Assembly: GCA_964562855.1 (NCBI GenBank)
Contig: CAZLVB010000003.1
Location: 1 to 56,604, forward strand
From: 2-12-FULL-41-17 sp964562855
GTDB taxonomy: Bacteria > Patescibacteriota > Microgenomatia > Curtissbacterales > GWA2-41-24
Direction: 5' to 3'
DNA length: 56,604 bases
A program made the position numbers and the translations under genes. Below are positions 48,302 through 56,604 of the stretch, in pieces. The notes below the pieces were generated by a model that worked only from the letters and a program-made list of their open reading frames with translations, did not search any database and was not told the origin of the DNA. How positions within the stretch are numbered: the stretch's first letter is position 1; each line of letters starts with the position of its first letter.

Positions 48302-49558
48302 TTATCTCAGACCTGTTAGCAGATTAAAGTAGAAATACTCGGTTGAAATGGCAACAAGGAGCGGGTAATAAAGAACAAAAACTGCAATTGCTACTAATAA
48401 ATAAATTATAAAGACTAATTTTATTCTTTTTCTTACAATATCCAAGAAGTAACTAAGCAAAATTATCAGTGAGGGAAGTCCAAACAAAAGGTAATAGGGA
48501 GGGTAGGTTAACGGTTTATAAAATGAACTCGCCAGGTATGGAAAATAGGCAGAGGATGCGGTAAACAGTAAAAATGTAAGTCTTGAGTCTTTTGATTTGA
48601 AAGCCAAGATAGTTCCAATGATAAAGGTAGCTATAGCCGGGTAGAAAATTGCCGGGTTGAAGATAAACAATACAACCTGTTTTTTACCATCAATATCCAT
48701 TTCAAAATAGGGAATTTTAGGATCTTTTAGCCAAGTTGCCGGATATAGGATAAATTCATTAAATTCCGGGAGTCTTTTTGCATATTCGCTTTTTTCAAAC
48801 GCTCGGTAATAGTTTTGGGGCCAATAACGAGTATGGTAATTGGTGGCGTCTTTATGAAGTTTGAGAAACGATTGAAAATTTTCGATTTTTAAAATAGCTG
48901 CAAAGCCAACAACGTAAATTGCCATTGCAATCAGAGAAATGGTAGAAGTCGAGGTTATTTTTTTTAGTAAATTTGTCTTGGCAAATAGCATTATTGATAA
49001 AAGACTAGAAAAAAGCATCAAAAACGCCTGAGGTTTTATGATGACTGCCAGACCAAAGAAGATACCGCAAAGGATATATGCAAGCGGCCGCGGATGTGCT
49101 ATTGCCTTCCAGGCAAAAATCAGGGCCAATAGGACAAATGTGACTACAATTGCTTCGGGATCCGCCGATCTTGAGTGAACGAAAGTAGCTGTTTCGAAAG
49201 TAAAAAGAAGGCTGGCAACTGCGGCAAGCCATTTGTTTTTGAAGATTGATTTTGCCAAAAAATACACAAGAACCGCCGAGACACTAGTAAAAACAGCCGG
49301 CAGGATTCTCCAACCGAAAGGATTGTCACCCAAAATTTTTATGGAGTATGCGAAAAATAATTTTCCAAGAGGGGAAGGCGGTGTAATAGGTTTAGTATCA
49401 CCAAGTCCGCTTAAAATATCTCTTACTGCAGGCAGGATATAATATTTTTCGTTTAAAAAAGAGACAGGGGGCTGGTCAATTCTAAAGACTCTTAGTAATA
49501 TGTTGAAAATGGCAAGTGACAACAAAAAAAGCGTTTCTAGTGTTGTTTTATATTTCAT
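48302..49558 (-). CDS. PMT-like (GT39/ArnT type) membrane glycosyltransferase
   Basis: 418 aa with about ten helices. The first outer loop carries the acidic pair expected in the family (LRVFRIDQPPVSFLNEKYY), then SPLGKLFFAYSIKILGDNPF with WRILPAVFTSV, and FVHSRSADPEAIVVTFVLLA, which parallels the ARxxMLD motif. Such enzymes use polyprenyl-phosphate sugars to glycosylate proteins or lipids outside the membrane. It overlaps the upstream DUF2723 gene by 11 nt and is the last gene of a four-gene operon. Confidence 0.75.
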   Translation of the reverse strand: MKYKTTLETLFLLSLAIFNILLRVFRIDQPPVSFLNEKYYILPAVRDILSGLGDTKPITPPSPLGKLFFAYSIKILGDNPFGWRILPAVFTSVSAVLVYFLAKSIFKNKWLAAVASLLFTFETATFVHSRSADPEAIVVTFVLLALIFAWKAIAHPRPLAYILCGIFFGLAVIIKPQAFLMLFSSLLSIMLFAKTNLLKKITSTSTISLIAMAIYVVGFAAILKIENFQSFLKLHKDATNYHTRYWPQNYYRAFEKSEYAKRLPEFNEFILYPATWLKDPKIPYFEMDIDGKKQVVLFIFNPAIFYPAIATFIIGTILAFKSKDSRLTFLLFTASSAYFPYLASSFYKPLTYPPYYLLFGLPSLIILLSYFLDIVRKRIKLVFIIYLLVAIAVFVLYYPLLVAISTEYFYFNLLTGLR

Positions 49559-51572
49559 TTTTTAATTTATTAACTGTTTCTTCTATTTGTTGTCTATCTG
49601 CTGTGCCTGGGGTTAAATTAAGATATTTTTGCAAATGGAAGTAGGCCTTTTTCTTATCCTGGAAATTTTCAAGATATAGTTTACCAAGCCGTTTGTGGGA
49701 TTGGGGAAAATCGGGTGAATTTTTTAATACGTTTTCGTCCCACCTTATAACTTCGTTGTAGTTTGCGAGCCTGTAATACTCTTCTGCTATAAGGTAAGCA
49801 GTCAAAGCATTGGGATATAAATTGTACGAATTTTCAAGAACCTGCAGGGCTTTTTGCCCCTCACCGTTTTCGGCGAGCGTAGCACCCAGGAAGGTTTGTA
49901 AATCAGAATAGTTGTAAATTAGAGCCTGAGTTCTGCGGTCATTCGGTAAATTTTTAACATGTCTTGTGTTTATCTCTTCCCAAAACAGAAGCTGTTCCTC
50001 TAATTTTTCCAATTTAAACTTGTTTTCCGGGGTAGACAGCTTAACTGCCAGAAAATGCGGCAAATATGAACAACCATTGTCGTTTTGCGGAAAGGAGTTT
50101 ATATACCATTTATCCGTAAATGAAAGCTGATAGGGTACAACTTTATCGCAAATAATTTTTCCGCCTTCCGATAGTTTTAATCCGGTCGTGATTTCCTGCC
50201 AAGGAAGTGAAAAGTTCGGATACTTTTGCTGTAGGTTTTTCTTGTGCCAGTCGGAAGGCAGAGTCGTAAAATTGATGACTTTTAAATCGGGCCTTTGGTT
50301 TTCAACACCCTGCAAATAGAGGGAAATCATAAAAACATCGTCGTGGGAAACAAAGATATTTGAATCTTTTGGCAATAAACTAAACAGTTTACGGCCGTAA
50401 TCCTCATACAAAAAATTATTGCGCTGATTAACTTTATTAAAATTAAGAATAAGCGGCAATAAGAAAAGCAGGATTACAAATTTGTTTAGTTTAAAGGTAT
50501 GGCGGATATTTAGCCTGTATATTGCGTAAATAGAAACGCTAAGAAACAGGATGAGAGAGATAGAGGAGGCTAGGAAAAACCTCTCTATTACCCCAATTTG
50601 TACCGGATTAGTCTGAGATCTGCTGATAAGAATAAAGACTGGCCCGGTAGTAAAAAATACTACTAATAAGAAAATAAAAGTCCTTTTTAGGCGCCAGAGA
50701 AGCACAGTTCCCACTACCATTAAAACTGCAGCTGCCCATGAGAAATAGTCTTTAAGTGAGTCTAGATATATGAGCAATAGTTTTAGGTTAAAAAATTCCC
50801 CGCGTCCAAGTTTGCTTAACGTAAACGTTCCGTAATCCTTTCTTAGGATATGGTGCAGAAACCTTTCTACCGTATCCGGATCGCCCCAGTTAAGAATAGG
50901 GTCAGCTGAGGCACGGATAGGCAGATAGAGGTAGGGGAGCAAGCCAAGAATGATGAATAGTGAATTAAGAATGAGGAATTTGGGCTGAAGGAGTAGTTTA
51001 GGATTGGTGGCAAAGATCAAGAAGAGTAGTGCAGGGGCAAGAAGGACGATAGTGTGATGGTTGGTCAGGGCAAGAGCAAAGACAAATGAGAGAAGGTAAA
51101 AGAGTTTTTTGTTTTGCGGTTTCTCAAAGATGTGTAAGGAGATAAGAACAATTAAGGCTACAAAAAGGTTGTTTAAGGAGAAGACTTCGGCAACTAAAGA
51201 ATAGAGCCAGAAGAGGTAGGAGAAAGCAAGGATTAAGGAAGCAGAAGCAGAGGCCAGCCTGTTTCCGGTTAGCTTGAGACAGGCAAGATAGATGACAACC
51301 ACAGTCAAAGATGAGGTGACAGCGGAGAAGAGATTTACCTTGAATGCAATATTGCCAAAGGGAAGATAGGTAAACAAATGGGCAAGCATGGTGTAAAGAG
51401 GGTATCCCGGAGGATGGGCAACACCCAAGGTCTTGGCAACCGCAATGAACTCACCACTGTCGCCATAGTAGACAGAGCGCGAGAGTGTCAGGATATAGAC
51501 TGTGAGGGTGAAGGAGAAGAGTAAGAGAAGGAAGATAATATCGATTAATTTTTTACTTTTAGCGCTCTCCAT
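49548..51572 (-). CDS. DUF2723 (TMEM260-like) membrane glycosyltransferase with TPR-like C-terminus, copy 1
   Basis: 674 aa. The N-terminal GT-C part has SVYYGDSGEFIAVAKTLGVA then HPPGYPLYTMLAHLF, the hallmark of DUF2723, whose human member TMEM260 is an O-mannosyltransferase. RASADPILNWGDPDTVERFL follows, and about ten helices. After about residue 380 come a soluble part and TPR-like repeats (LENSYNLYPNALTAYLIAEE; RLGKLYLENFQDKKKAYFHL). It is a paralog of the gene at 53745-55314. Stretches near 50855-50907 and 51472-51526 are almost identical at DNA level to that copy. Overlaps its neighbours by 14 and 11 nt. Confidence 0.8.
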   Translation of the reverse strand: MESAKSKKLIDIIFLLLLFSFTLTVYILTLSRSVYYGDSGEFIAVAKTLGVAHPPGYPLYTMLAHLFTYLPFGNIAFKVNLFSAVTSSLTVVVIYLACLKLTGNRLASASASLILAFSYLFWLYSLVAEVFSLNNLFVALIVLISLHIFEKPQNKKLFYLLSFVFALALTNHHTIVLLAPALLFLIFATNPKLLLQPKFLILNSLFIILGLLPYLYLPIRASADPILNWGDPDTVERFLHHILRKDYGTFTLSKLGRGEFFNLKLLLIYLDSLKDYFSWAAAVLMVVGTVLLWRLKRTFIFLLVVFFTTGPVFILISRSQTNPVQIGVIERFFLASSISLILFLSVSIYAIYRLNIRHTFKLNKFVILLFLLPLILNFNKVNQRNNFLYEDYGRKLFSLLPKDSNIFVSHDDVFMISLYLQGVENQRPDLKVINFTTLPSDWHKKNLQQKYPNFSLPWQEITTGLKLSEGGKIICDKVVPYQLSFTDKWYINSFPQNDNGCSYLPHFLAVKLSTPENKFKLEKLEEQLLFWEEINTRHVKNLPNDRRTQALIYNYSDLQTFLGATLAENGEGQKALQVLENSYNLYPNALTAYLIAEEYYRLANYNEVIRWDENVLKNSPDFPQSHKRLGKLYLENFQDKKKAYFHLQKYLNLTPGTADRQQIEETVNKLKNEI

Positions 51573-53748
51573 TTGTTTTTAGTTTATCTTTAACAAGAAG
51601 AAATAATAGGATCAAAATTAAGAAAATAACACTTGTCAAGCTGATTATTGCTCCAGTTATAAAACTTTTGGGTTTAAAGACGAATTCAACTTTATGTTCT
51701 CCTTTTTCTAAAATAATTGCCCTTTGGTTGATATTAGCCGCTAAAATTTCGGTTTCCCGGCCGTCAACATAAGCTTTCCAGCCCGGATAATAGGAATCGG
51801 AAAGTACCAGAATGCCGTCCTCTTTCATGTCTGTTTCGATTTCTACAGTTTGATTTCGATAATTCGTGATTTTTGCCTGCGAAGTTGCTTCCTTAAATTT
51901 CCGATTTCCCAAATTTTTTTCCAGAATCACGGTATTGGGTTTTAATTTTTGTGAGGTTAAAAATTTTAGAGTATCCGTTACTAGCGGTATAACTTGGTAG
52001 TTATTAACAACGTAAACTCTTGGAAAAACGCTATTGTTTTGATAAACGTAATATTCCGGTTGCGTATTCGTTCTATATACAAGCTCGATATCTTCTGCGG
52101 CAATTTTAAAAGGGGATATAAAATATTTTACATTTTGAATGTTAAGTAAATTTCTTAAAGGGTCAATATTTATGATTTTATCTTCTGAAATGCCAGTAAA
52201 TTGCTGAATAGCACCAGATAGAATAAAGTCTCTTTTGAATGTGACTGGTGAGTAGGAATCGACTTGATTTATGTCAAAGACTACATTCCAATTGGGGTCA
52301 AGCGCCTGTCGAAAAATCGAATATTTTTCCTCGGCCTTTAACCATCCCTTATCCAAAAATTGTTCATTGTGGACAATGTGATTACCTAAAGTTATTATGC
52401 GGAAAGTGGAGGTGTCTCCTTGGAGAAATTGAGCAGTTTCCGGCGGCGCGAGCCATTTTTGGGTATTTGCCCGCAGGTGATAATCTTTGGCAAAAATAAG
52501 AATATTGGCAACGGCGACAGTTAATATAAAGCCGGCAATTATGGTTTTTGCAAATGTTTTTTTAATCTTTGATTCTATGGTTTTAAATAGGATCTCAAGT
52601 CCTATCGCGCTCAAAACGGTTAAGCTGAAGGCGAAGAATACAATCCATCTTGAGGGAACTCGGAAAAATGAGAGTGGTGGAATTTTATAGAGTAGAATGG
52701 CAGGCGAGTTTTTACCAAGCATCAAAAGTAGTGAAAGAACGAACAAAATTGTAAAAATTAGAATAATTTTGCTTTTTGTTAAACCTTTTAAAATCGCAAA
52801 AAAAGCAAAAATTATGGGCAGTATGCCCACAAAGCCTGTACTTTCCCAAAAAATGCCCCAGTTTTGGGAAAATCTTGGATAAGAGCCGACCCTTGGATCT
52901 CCCAATAAATATGGCCAGATAAATGTAATTAGATGTTTAAACTGATAAGGAAACCTTTTTATCTCCTCGAAATCAACTCCGCCTTTGCGGTTTGATATTT
53001 GTGTTAATTCCCAGCTTGGCAAAAGTTGAATTGCGGATAAAGCAAAGCTTCCTATCACCGCGGCGCAAATTCCCAAGAGCAATCCCCACTTCCGTGTTCC
53101 GGCCTCGCTGATGTAGAAGATTCTAAAAATACTGTAGGTAAAGATAAAAATAAGCGAATAAAGAACTATTTGGTAAAACCCTGCCAAGATCTGCAATCCA
53201 AAAACGATCGATAGTAATGGCAGAAGAAATACTTTTTTCTTCTGAATAAAAACTTCTACCAAATACAATCCAAGGGGAAGGAAAGAAAGCGTCTGGACAA
53301 CCACGAAGTGGCTGATCTGCGTAACAAAAAACCCTGAATAAGAAAAAGTTATCGCAGCAAAAAGAGAAGGAATCCTTGATAAGCCGATGCTTCTTAAAAA
53401 TAAATAGGTAAATATGCCGGCAATCAGGAAGCTAAGTGCTAAAGATATATTGAATGCCAAAGGCATAGGGACTGATGAAAATATGATTAAGTTGATAGGG
53501 TTAAAATTTCCGGTAATTGTGCCCAATTGAGGGAAACCACCGGCGATATAAGGATTCCATAATGGCAGTTGTTTGCTTTTTAGAGCTTCTGATAAGAAAA
53601 ATTTAGCCGGATATTCGGCATCCAGGATATCGTTTCCGCCAAAATCGGGCGTGACGAAAATCTCATTCCCGGTCAATGTTTTGCCAAAAAAAATTATAGT
53701 GATGATAATTAACGCAAAGATTGGAAAAATTTTTAAAATTAACTTCAT
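51559..53748 (-). CDS. YfhO-family GT-C membrane protein
   Basis: 729 aa with about twelve helices and a C-terminal beta domain. YfhO-type features: GNEIFVTPDFGGNDILDAEY in the first loop, LPLWNPYIAGGFPQLGTITG, INLIIFSSVPMPLAFN, and late SDSYYPGWKAYVDGRETEIL then RAIILEKGEHKVEFVFKP. In Gram-positive bacteria YfhO glycosylates teichoic acids using a lipid-linked sugar. It probably works with the two DUF2723 proteins and the PMT-like protein on surface polymers. It overlaps the upstream gene by 4 nt (ATGA) and the downstream one by 14 nt. Confidence 0.8.
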   Translation of the reverse strand: MKLILKIFPIFALIIITIIFFGKTLTGNEIFVTPDFGGNDILDAEYPAKFFLSEALKSKQLPLWNPYIAGGFPQLGTITGNFNPINLIIFSSVPMPLAFNISLALSFLIAGIFTYLFLRSIGLSRIPSLFAAITFSYSGFFVTQISHFVVVQTLSFLPLGLYLVEVFIQKKKVFLLPLLSIVFGLQILAGFYQIVLYSLIFIFTYSIFRIFYISEAGTRKWGLLLGICAAVIGSFALSAIQLLPSWELTQISNRKGGVDFEEIKRFPYQFKHLITFIWPYLLGDPRVGSYPRFSQNWGIFWESTGFVGILPIIFAFFAILKGLTKSKIILIFTILFVLSLLLMLGKNSPAILLYKIPPLSFFRVPSRWIVFFAFSLTVLSAIGLEILFKTIESKIKKTFAKTIIAGFILTVAVANILIFAKDYHLRANTQKWLAPPETAQFLQGDTSTFRIITLGNHIVHNEQFLDKGWLKAEEKYSIFRQALDPNWNVVFDINQVDSYSPVTFKRDFILSGAIQQFTGISEDKIINIDPLRNLLNIQNVKYFISPFKIAAEDIELVYRTNTQPEYYVYQNNSVFPRVYVVNNYQVIPLVTDTLKFLTSQKLKPNTVILEKNLGNRKFKEATSQAKITNYRNQTVEIETDMKEDGILVLSDSYYPGWKAYVDGRETEILAANINQRAIILEKGEHKVEFVFKPKSFITGAIISLTSVIFLILILLFLLVKDKLKTNGER

Positions 53749-55314
53749 AATTCTTGCTCAATTTGCCTGATGAGGTTTTCGATTTCTCTCCGCTCTTCTT
53801 CATTTGGCGCCAGCTTAAGATACTTTTTAAAATAATAAAGGGTTTTTTTCTTATCGTTTTTTTCGTTTAAATACAAAAGCCCCAGATCTTTGTAGGGTGT
53901 TGAAAGCCACGGATCTGCTTTAATTGCTTTCTCATACCACAGCTGAGCTTCATCAAAATTTTTTTGATCACGATAGATTTGGGCAGCTAGAAGGGGAGCC
54001 GAGCCGTTATCTTGGGAGATTTTAGATGCTCCGATATAGGCTTTCAGTGTTGTATCATTTTCTCCAAATAATCCCAAGAGTGCGCCCAGAAAAGTTTCTG
54101 CCTGGGCATAGCTATCCAGAAGTGTTCTTGTTTTGTAATCGTGGACTCTTTGGGGAAACTTTTGCTCGAGAGGCTGCCAAAACCTTTGGTACTCGGCAAT
54201 CAATGCTTCTTTGGTCAACCTGTTTTGCGGCGAGTCTAACCTAACAACCGGGCCTTGCATGTGATAAGAGCAATTGTTGTTGGCGATAGGGTTAAAAAAA
54301 TCTGTTTTGTTTTCAATAAATGTCGGCTGGTTTGGGACAACTTCTTTGCAAATTATATCGACGGCTTCTCTAGCGGAAAGTTTAAAAGGCTGAAATTTAT
54401 CATAAGGATAAGGGAATGAAGGAAAACGTTGTTGAAGGTTTTCCTTGTACCATTTGTCGGGAATGAAATTAAAATTTACCGCTAAAACATCTGTTCTTTT
54501 ATTCAAGGCAACCTGCATATATCTCGAAATCATTCCGCCTTTATCGCCAAAAGTGATAAGCAGTGAGTTTGGTGGTAATTGGGCAAACATTAGTTCGCCG
54601 AATTCTTCGTATAAATAATTGCGTTTTTGATTTACTTTGGAGAAATTTAAAAATAATAAGGCAATCGGTACAAGAATGAATAAAAGGTAAACAATATAAA
54701 TATATTTTGAAAAGAGAAATTTTGTTGCAAATTTGTGAACTGAAGCAGAGGCCGCAATCGGGATTAAGATTAAAGAGGCAATAAAAAATCTTTCCAAGCC
54801 TCCTCTTATAAGAATATTGTCCATGGGTGTTTTAGAGACAAATACGAAAACCGGTCCTAAAAAAAAGAAACAGAGTAATAGAAAAAAGAATATCCTTGTA
54901 GCTTTTTTGTACAAGAATAGTATGCCTAATATTACCAGAAGGAATGTTGCTCCCAGAAAATCCTTAAAAAGAGAGAGAAAGTAATAATTTACCGGTGCAA
55001 TCAGAAACGGTTTATTACCGATTGAAGCACTTAGGGAGAAGGTACCAAAATCTTTTCGCAGAATTACGTGCAGAAACCTTTCTACCGTATCCGGATCGCC
55101 CCAGTTAAGAATAGGGTCAGCTNNNNNNNNNNNNNNNNNNNNNNNNNNNNNNNNNNNNNNNNNNNNNNNNNNNNNNNNNNNNNNNNNNNNNNNNNNNNNN
55201 NNNNNNNNNNNNNNNNNNNNNNACAGAGCGCGAGAGTGTCAGGATATAGACTGTGAGGGTGAAGGAGAAGAGTAAGACGGGAATTATCAGACCTAATATC
55301 CTAGACTTGGGCAT
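53745..55314 (-). CDS. DUF2723 (TMEM260-like) membrane glycosyltransferase with TPR-like C-terminus, copy 2, interrupted by an assembly gap
   Basis: The N-terminal piece (55223-55314, MPKSRILGLIIPVLLFSFTL then TVYILTLSRS) and the main piece (53745-55122, entering as PILNWGDPDTVERFLHVILR) flank 100 Ns. The main piece ends with TPR-like repeats (DLGLLYLNEKNDKKKTLYYF). By comparison with copy 1 the missing DNA should be about 564 nt (188 codons). That would give about 677 aa, close to 674 for copy 1. So the gene is likely intact and the 100 Ns are a placeholder. First gene of the four-gene operon. Confidence 0.8.
55123..55222. other. Assembly gap (100 Ns)
   Basis: Both flanks (54 nt each side) are essentially identical to sequence in the paralog at 49548-51572, so the assembly broke in a repeated stretch. 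Confidence 0.95.
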
Positions 55315-55405
55315 AAATGTTTTTTGCAGGCTGAAAAATCGAGGCGTCAGGTGACTATAATAACAATACTAAAACGAAATGCGATTTTCTAGGAGTTGAT
55401 AATAA

Positions 55406-55879
55406 ATGTTTCCGGCTCAAACTTCACTTATTCCCATTACAGTGGCTATTACAAAATATGTGGCGGCGCGTGGATTTGGCGGAAACTATCCCTTTTGGTA
55501 TTTGGGGACTACACCAATTAAATATTTGACGGGGCCAATAGTGCCGTCAGCTCTCTTTGGACTAAAAAGTCTTTTTCAATCCACTGACTATTTTTCTTTA
55601 GCGATAGCGTTAGTTTTTGCAAGCCAGTTGATTTGGGCGGCGGGATGGTTTGTTTTTGTTAAATTTTTGTCGGGCAGCAGCAAACTAGGACTTGTGGTTG
55701 CCGTGCTGGTACTACTTTCTCCTTTGGATCTGGTTCTTTCTTTGGGCTTAGGTGAAACGTCTGCAATTCTGGCAGCGTCTTTTACCCCGTGGGTCTTACT
55801 GACTTTTGTAAGATTTTCCAATTTCCCCGACTTCGCCAAGGCTTCGCCGGGCGAGCAATTTCCAATTTCCAATTTTTGA
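55406..55879 (+). pseudogene. Truncated GT-C-like gene fragment
   Basis: 157 aa reading FPAQTSLIPITVAITKYVAA, FGGNYPFWYLGTTPIKYLTG, then three helices. The loop resembles the WYLGYPWHVFYTPLLP region of the gene at 19818, so it is an early part of a protein normally 500-700 aa long. Stops in all upstream codons (TAG, TGA, TAA just before the ATG) suggest the 5' end is damaged, and the 3' end breaks off in a repeat (FPDFAKASPGEQFPISNF). A perfect TATAAT lies at about 55359. It is probably not functional. Confidence 0.6.
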
Positions 55880-56604
55880 TTATTGGATTTGGAGTTTGGG
55901 ATTTGGAGTTTGGTCATTATTTCCCGGTGTGGCCCAATATCGCTAGCTACAACCCGACAACCGCAAGCCAAGGCCTCCAAAATAGGTAGGTCGAACCCCT
56001 CAAAGAGGCTAGGAGCCGCGCAAAGTGCTGCACCCGAGTACATTGCCGGCAAATCGGCCCGATCAACATAATTTAAAAACATAACCCTCTTTGCAATCCC
56101 CAATTTTTCAGGCAATGCCAAAATTTCCTGATAATCCCAGCCAAGTTTGCCAGCGATGACAAGTGATAAGTGATTAGTGATAAGTGGTAAGTCTTTAACC
56201 TTGCGGGTGACGGGGGCGGAGGGCGTCCCGTCGAGCGCCCGCAGACCAACAGTTTCCATCTGATCAGGGTCCGAGCTGGCAGTGGTCGAGGACGTCGGAC
56301 GGGACGAGCCCCCGACAGGACCCGCCTTAAGGGCTCGCGCAAATGCGCGAATCAGCATTTGCAAATTCTTCCTCGGCTGCACCGTGCCCACAAATAAAAT
56401 ATATGGACCTCGAATTTTGTACTTGGACTTTACTCTTTCCACTTTTGACTTTGACTGGTGTGTAAAAAACGCCGTATCAACCCCCTCAGGCACCACAAAG
56501 ACCTTTTTGGCCTCAACCCCATATCTTTTCAGCAAATCGCGCTTTGTGCCTCTAGAAACCGCAATTAAAGCGTCTGAATAAGCTGCCGCAAATCTTGAAG
56601 CCCA
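55588..56604 (-). CDS. GT4-type glycosyltransferase (GT1 fold group), partial, repeat-scarred
   Basis: It runs in from the right edge; the frame is open there (SDALIAVSRGTKRDLLKRYG). Seen: VFVVPEGVDTAFF, PYILFVGTVQPRKNLQMLIRAF, then about 55 residues of repeat-derived sequence, LVIAGKLGWDYQEIL, and the donor-site motif PSLFEGFDLPILEALACGCR with VVASDIGPHREIM. Family members transfer sugars from nucleotide sugars in the cytosol. After REIM the normal C-terminal helix is replaced by repeat sequence and then by the antisense of the GT-C fragment, so the natural C-terminus (about 40-60 aa) is lost. Confidence 0.75.
   Translation of the reverse strand, partial: WASRFAAAYSDALIAVSRGTKRDLLKRYGVEAKKVFVVPEGVDTAFFTHQSKSKVERVKSKYKIRGPYILFVGTVQPRKNLQMLIRAFARALKAGPVGGSSRPTSSTTASSDPDQMETVGLRALDGTPSAPVTRKVKDLPLITNHLSLVIAGKLGWDYQEILALPEKLGIAKRVMFLNYVDRADLPAMYSGAALCAAPSLFEGFDLPILEALACGCRVVASDIGPHREIMTKLQIPNSKSNNQKLEIGNCSPGEALAKSGKLENLTKVSKTHGVKDAARIADVSPKPKERTRSKGESSTSTATTSPSLLLPDKNLTKTNHPAAQINWLAKTNAIAKEK
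55820..55930. repeat. Composite repeat at the junction of two truncated genes
   Basis: TTCGCCAAGGCTTCGCCGG, tandem AATTTCC units, then GGATTTGGAGTTTGGG units. Both the plus-strand GT-C fragment and the minus-strand GT4 gene break off inside it. Confidence 0.7.
56166..56331. repeat. Composite repeat read in frame inside the GT4 gene
   Basis: GTGATAAGTGATTAGTGATA units plus GC-rich hairpin pieces (GACGTCGGACGGGACGAG; GGGCGTCCCGTCGAGCGCCC). It encodes Ser/Thr/Pro-rich residues between two core strands of the glycosyltransferase. Confidence 0.65.

Overview
The window looks like a contig from a Patescibacteria (CPR) genome, most likely Microgenomates. This rests on gene content and style, not on a marker gene: many polytopic GT-C glycosyltransferase-like proteins, small Pro/Thr-rich membrane-anchored proteins, exosortases, a four-helix-bundle protein, short palindromic repeats read through inside genes, and TGA used as a normal stop. 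Two N-runs (10 Ns at 31399-31408, 100 Ns at 55123-55222) show that it is a scaffold, both placed in or beside repeats.

Layout. 1-11.8 kb is housekeeping: a partial tRNA end, a PHP phosphoesterase, a membrane-anchored double-AAA Clp ATPase, a tandem-HTH protein, folC, a 53-aa AbrB-type gene, then pgk, a Ca2+-type P-ATPase and gap in a row. 11.9-18.2 kb has a Phd/RelE toxin-antitoxin pair, a large secreted protein with a transglycosylase-like end, an anchored protein of unknown role, and nnrD. 18.4-22.5 kb has two GT-C-like membrane proteins and a REP-associated tyrosine transposase with its palindromes.

22.5-39 kb is the most unusual part. Two divergent loci face away from a 1.9-kb gene-poor, AT-rich region. 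Each encodes a giant single-ORF protein (2310 and 1843 aa). Each protein joins transposase-like helix-turn-helix modules, a BcsA-like membrane GT2 glycosyltransferase, a secreted cysteine-rich repeat region (14 repeats in one, 7 in the other) and a C-terminal VPEK/VPER + hydrophobic + basic tail like an exosortase sorting signal. Each is followed in its operon by an exosortase with visible Cys/Arg/His residues. The two promoters share an internal motif.

39-46 kb is a mosaic: a gene split by a structured repeat element, a DUF2283 gene, an orphan exosortase tail, a frameshifted four-helix-bundle gene, a radical SAM gene, a dienelactone-hydrolase-like gene, a PlsC-like gene and a sulfatase. 46-56.6 kb holds two paralogous secreted beta-domain proteins, a four-gene minus-strand GT-C operon, and a repeat-scarred junction of two truncated glycosyltransferase genes.

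Two themes run through the window. First, most first-in-operon genes have a sigma70-like promoter whose -10 box lies 6-10 nt before the start codon, which predicts leaderless mRNAs; this also corrects several starts. Second, diverged fragments of neighbouring genes (clp, folC, gap, exosortase, dienelactone hydrolase) lie close to the intact copies, as expected if genes were replaced by xenologs through recombination at repeats. No database or structure search was run; all family names come from reading motifs.
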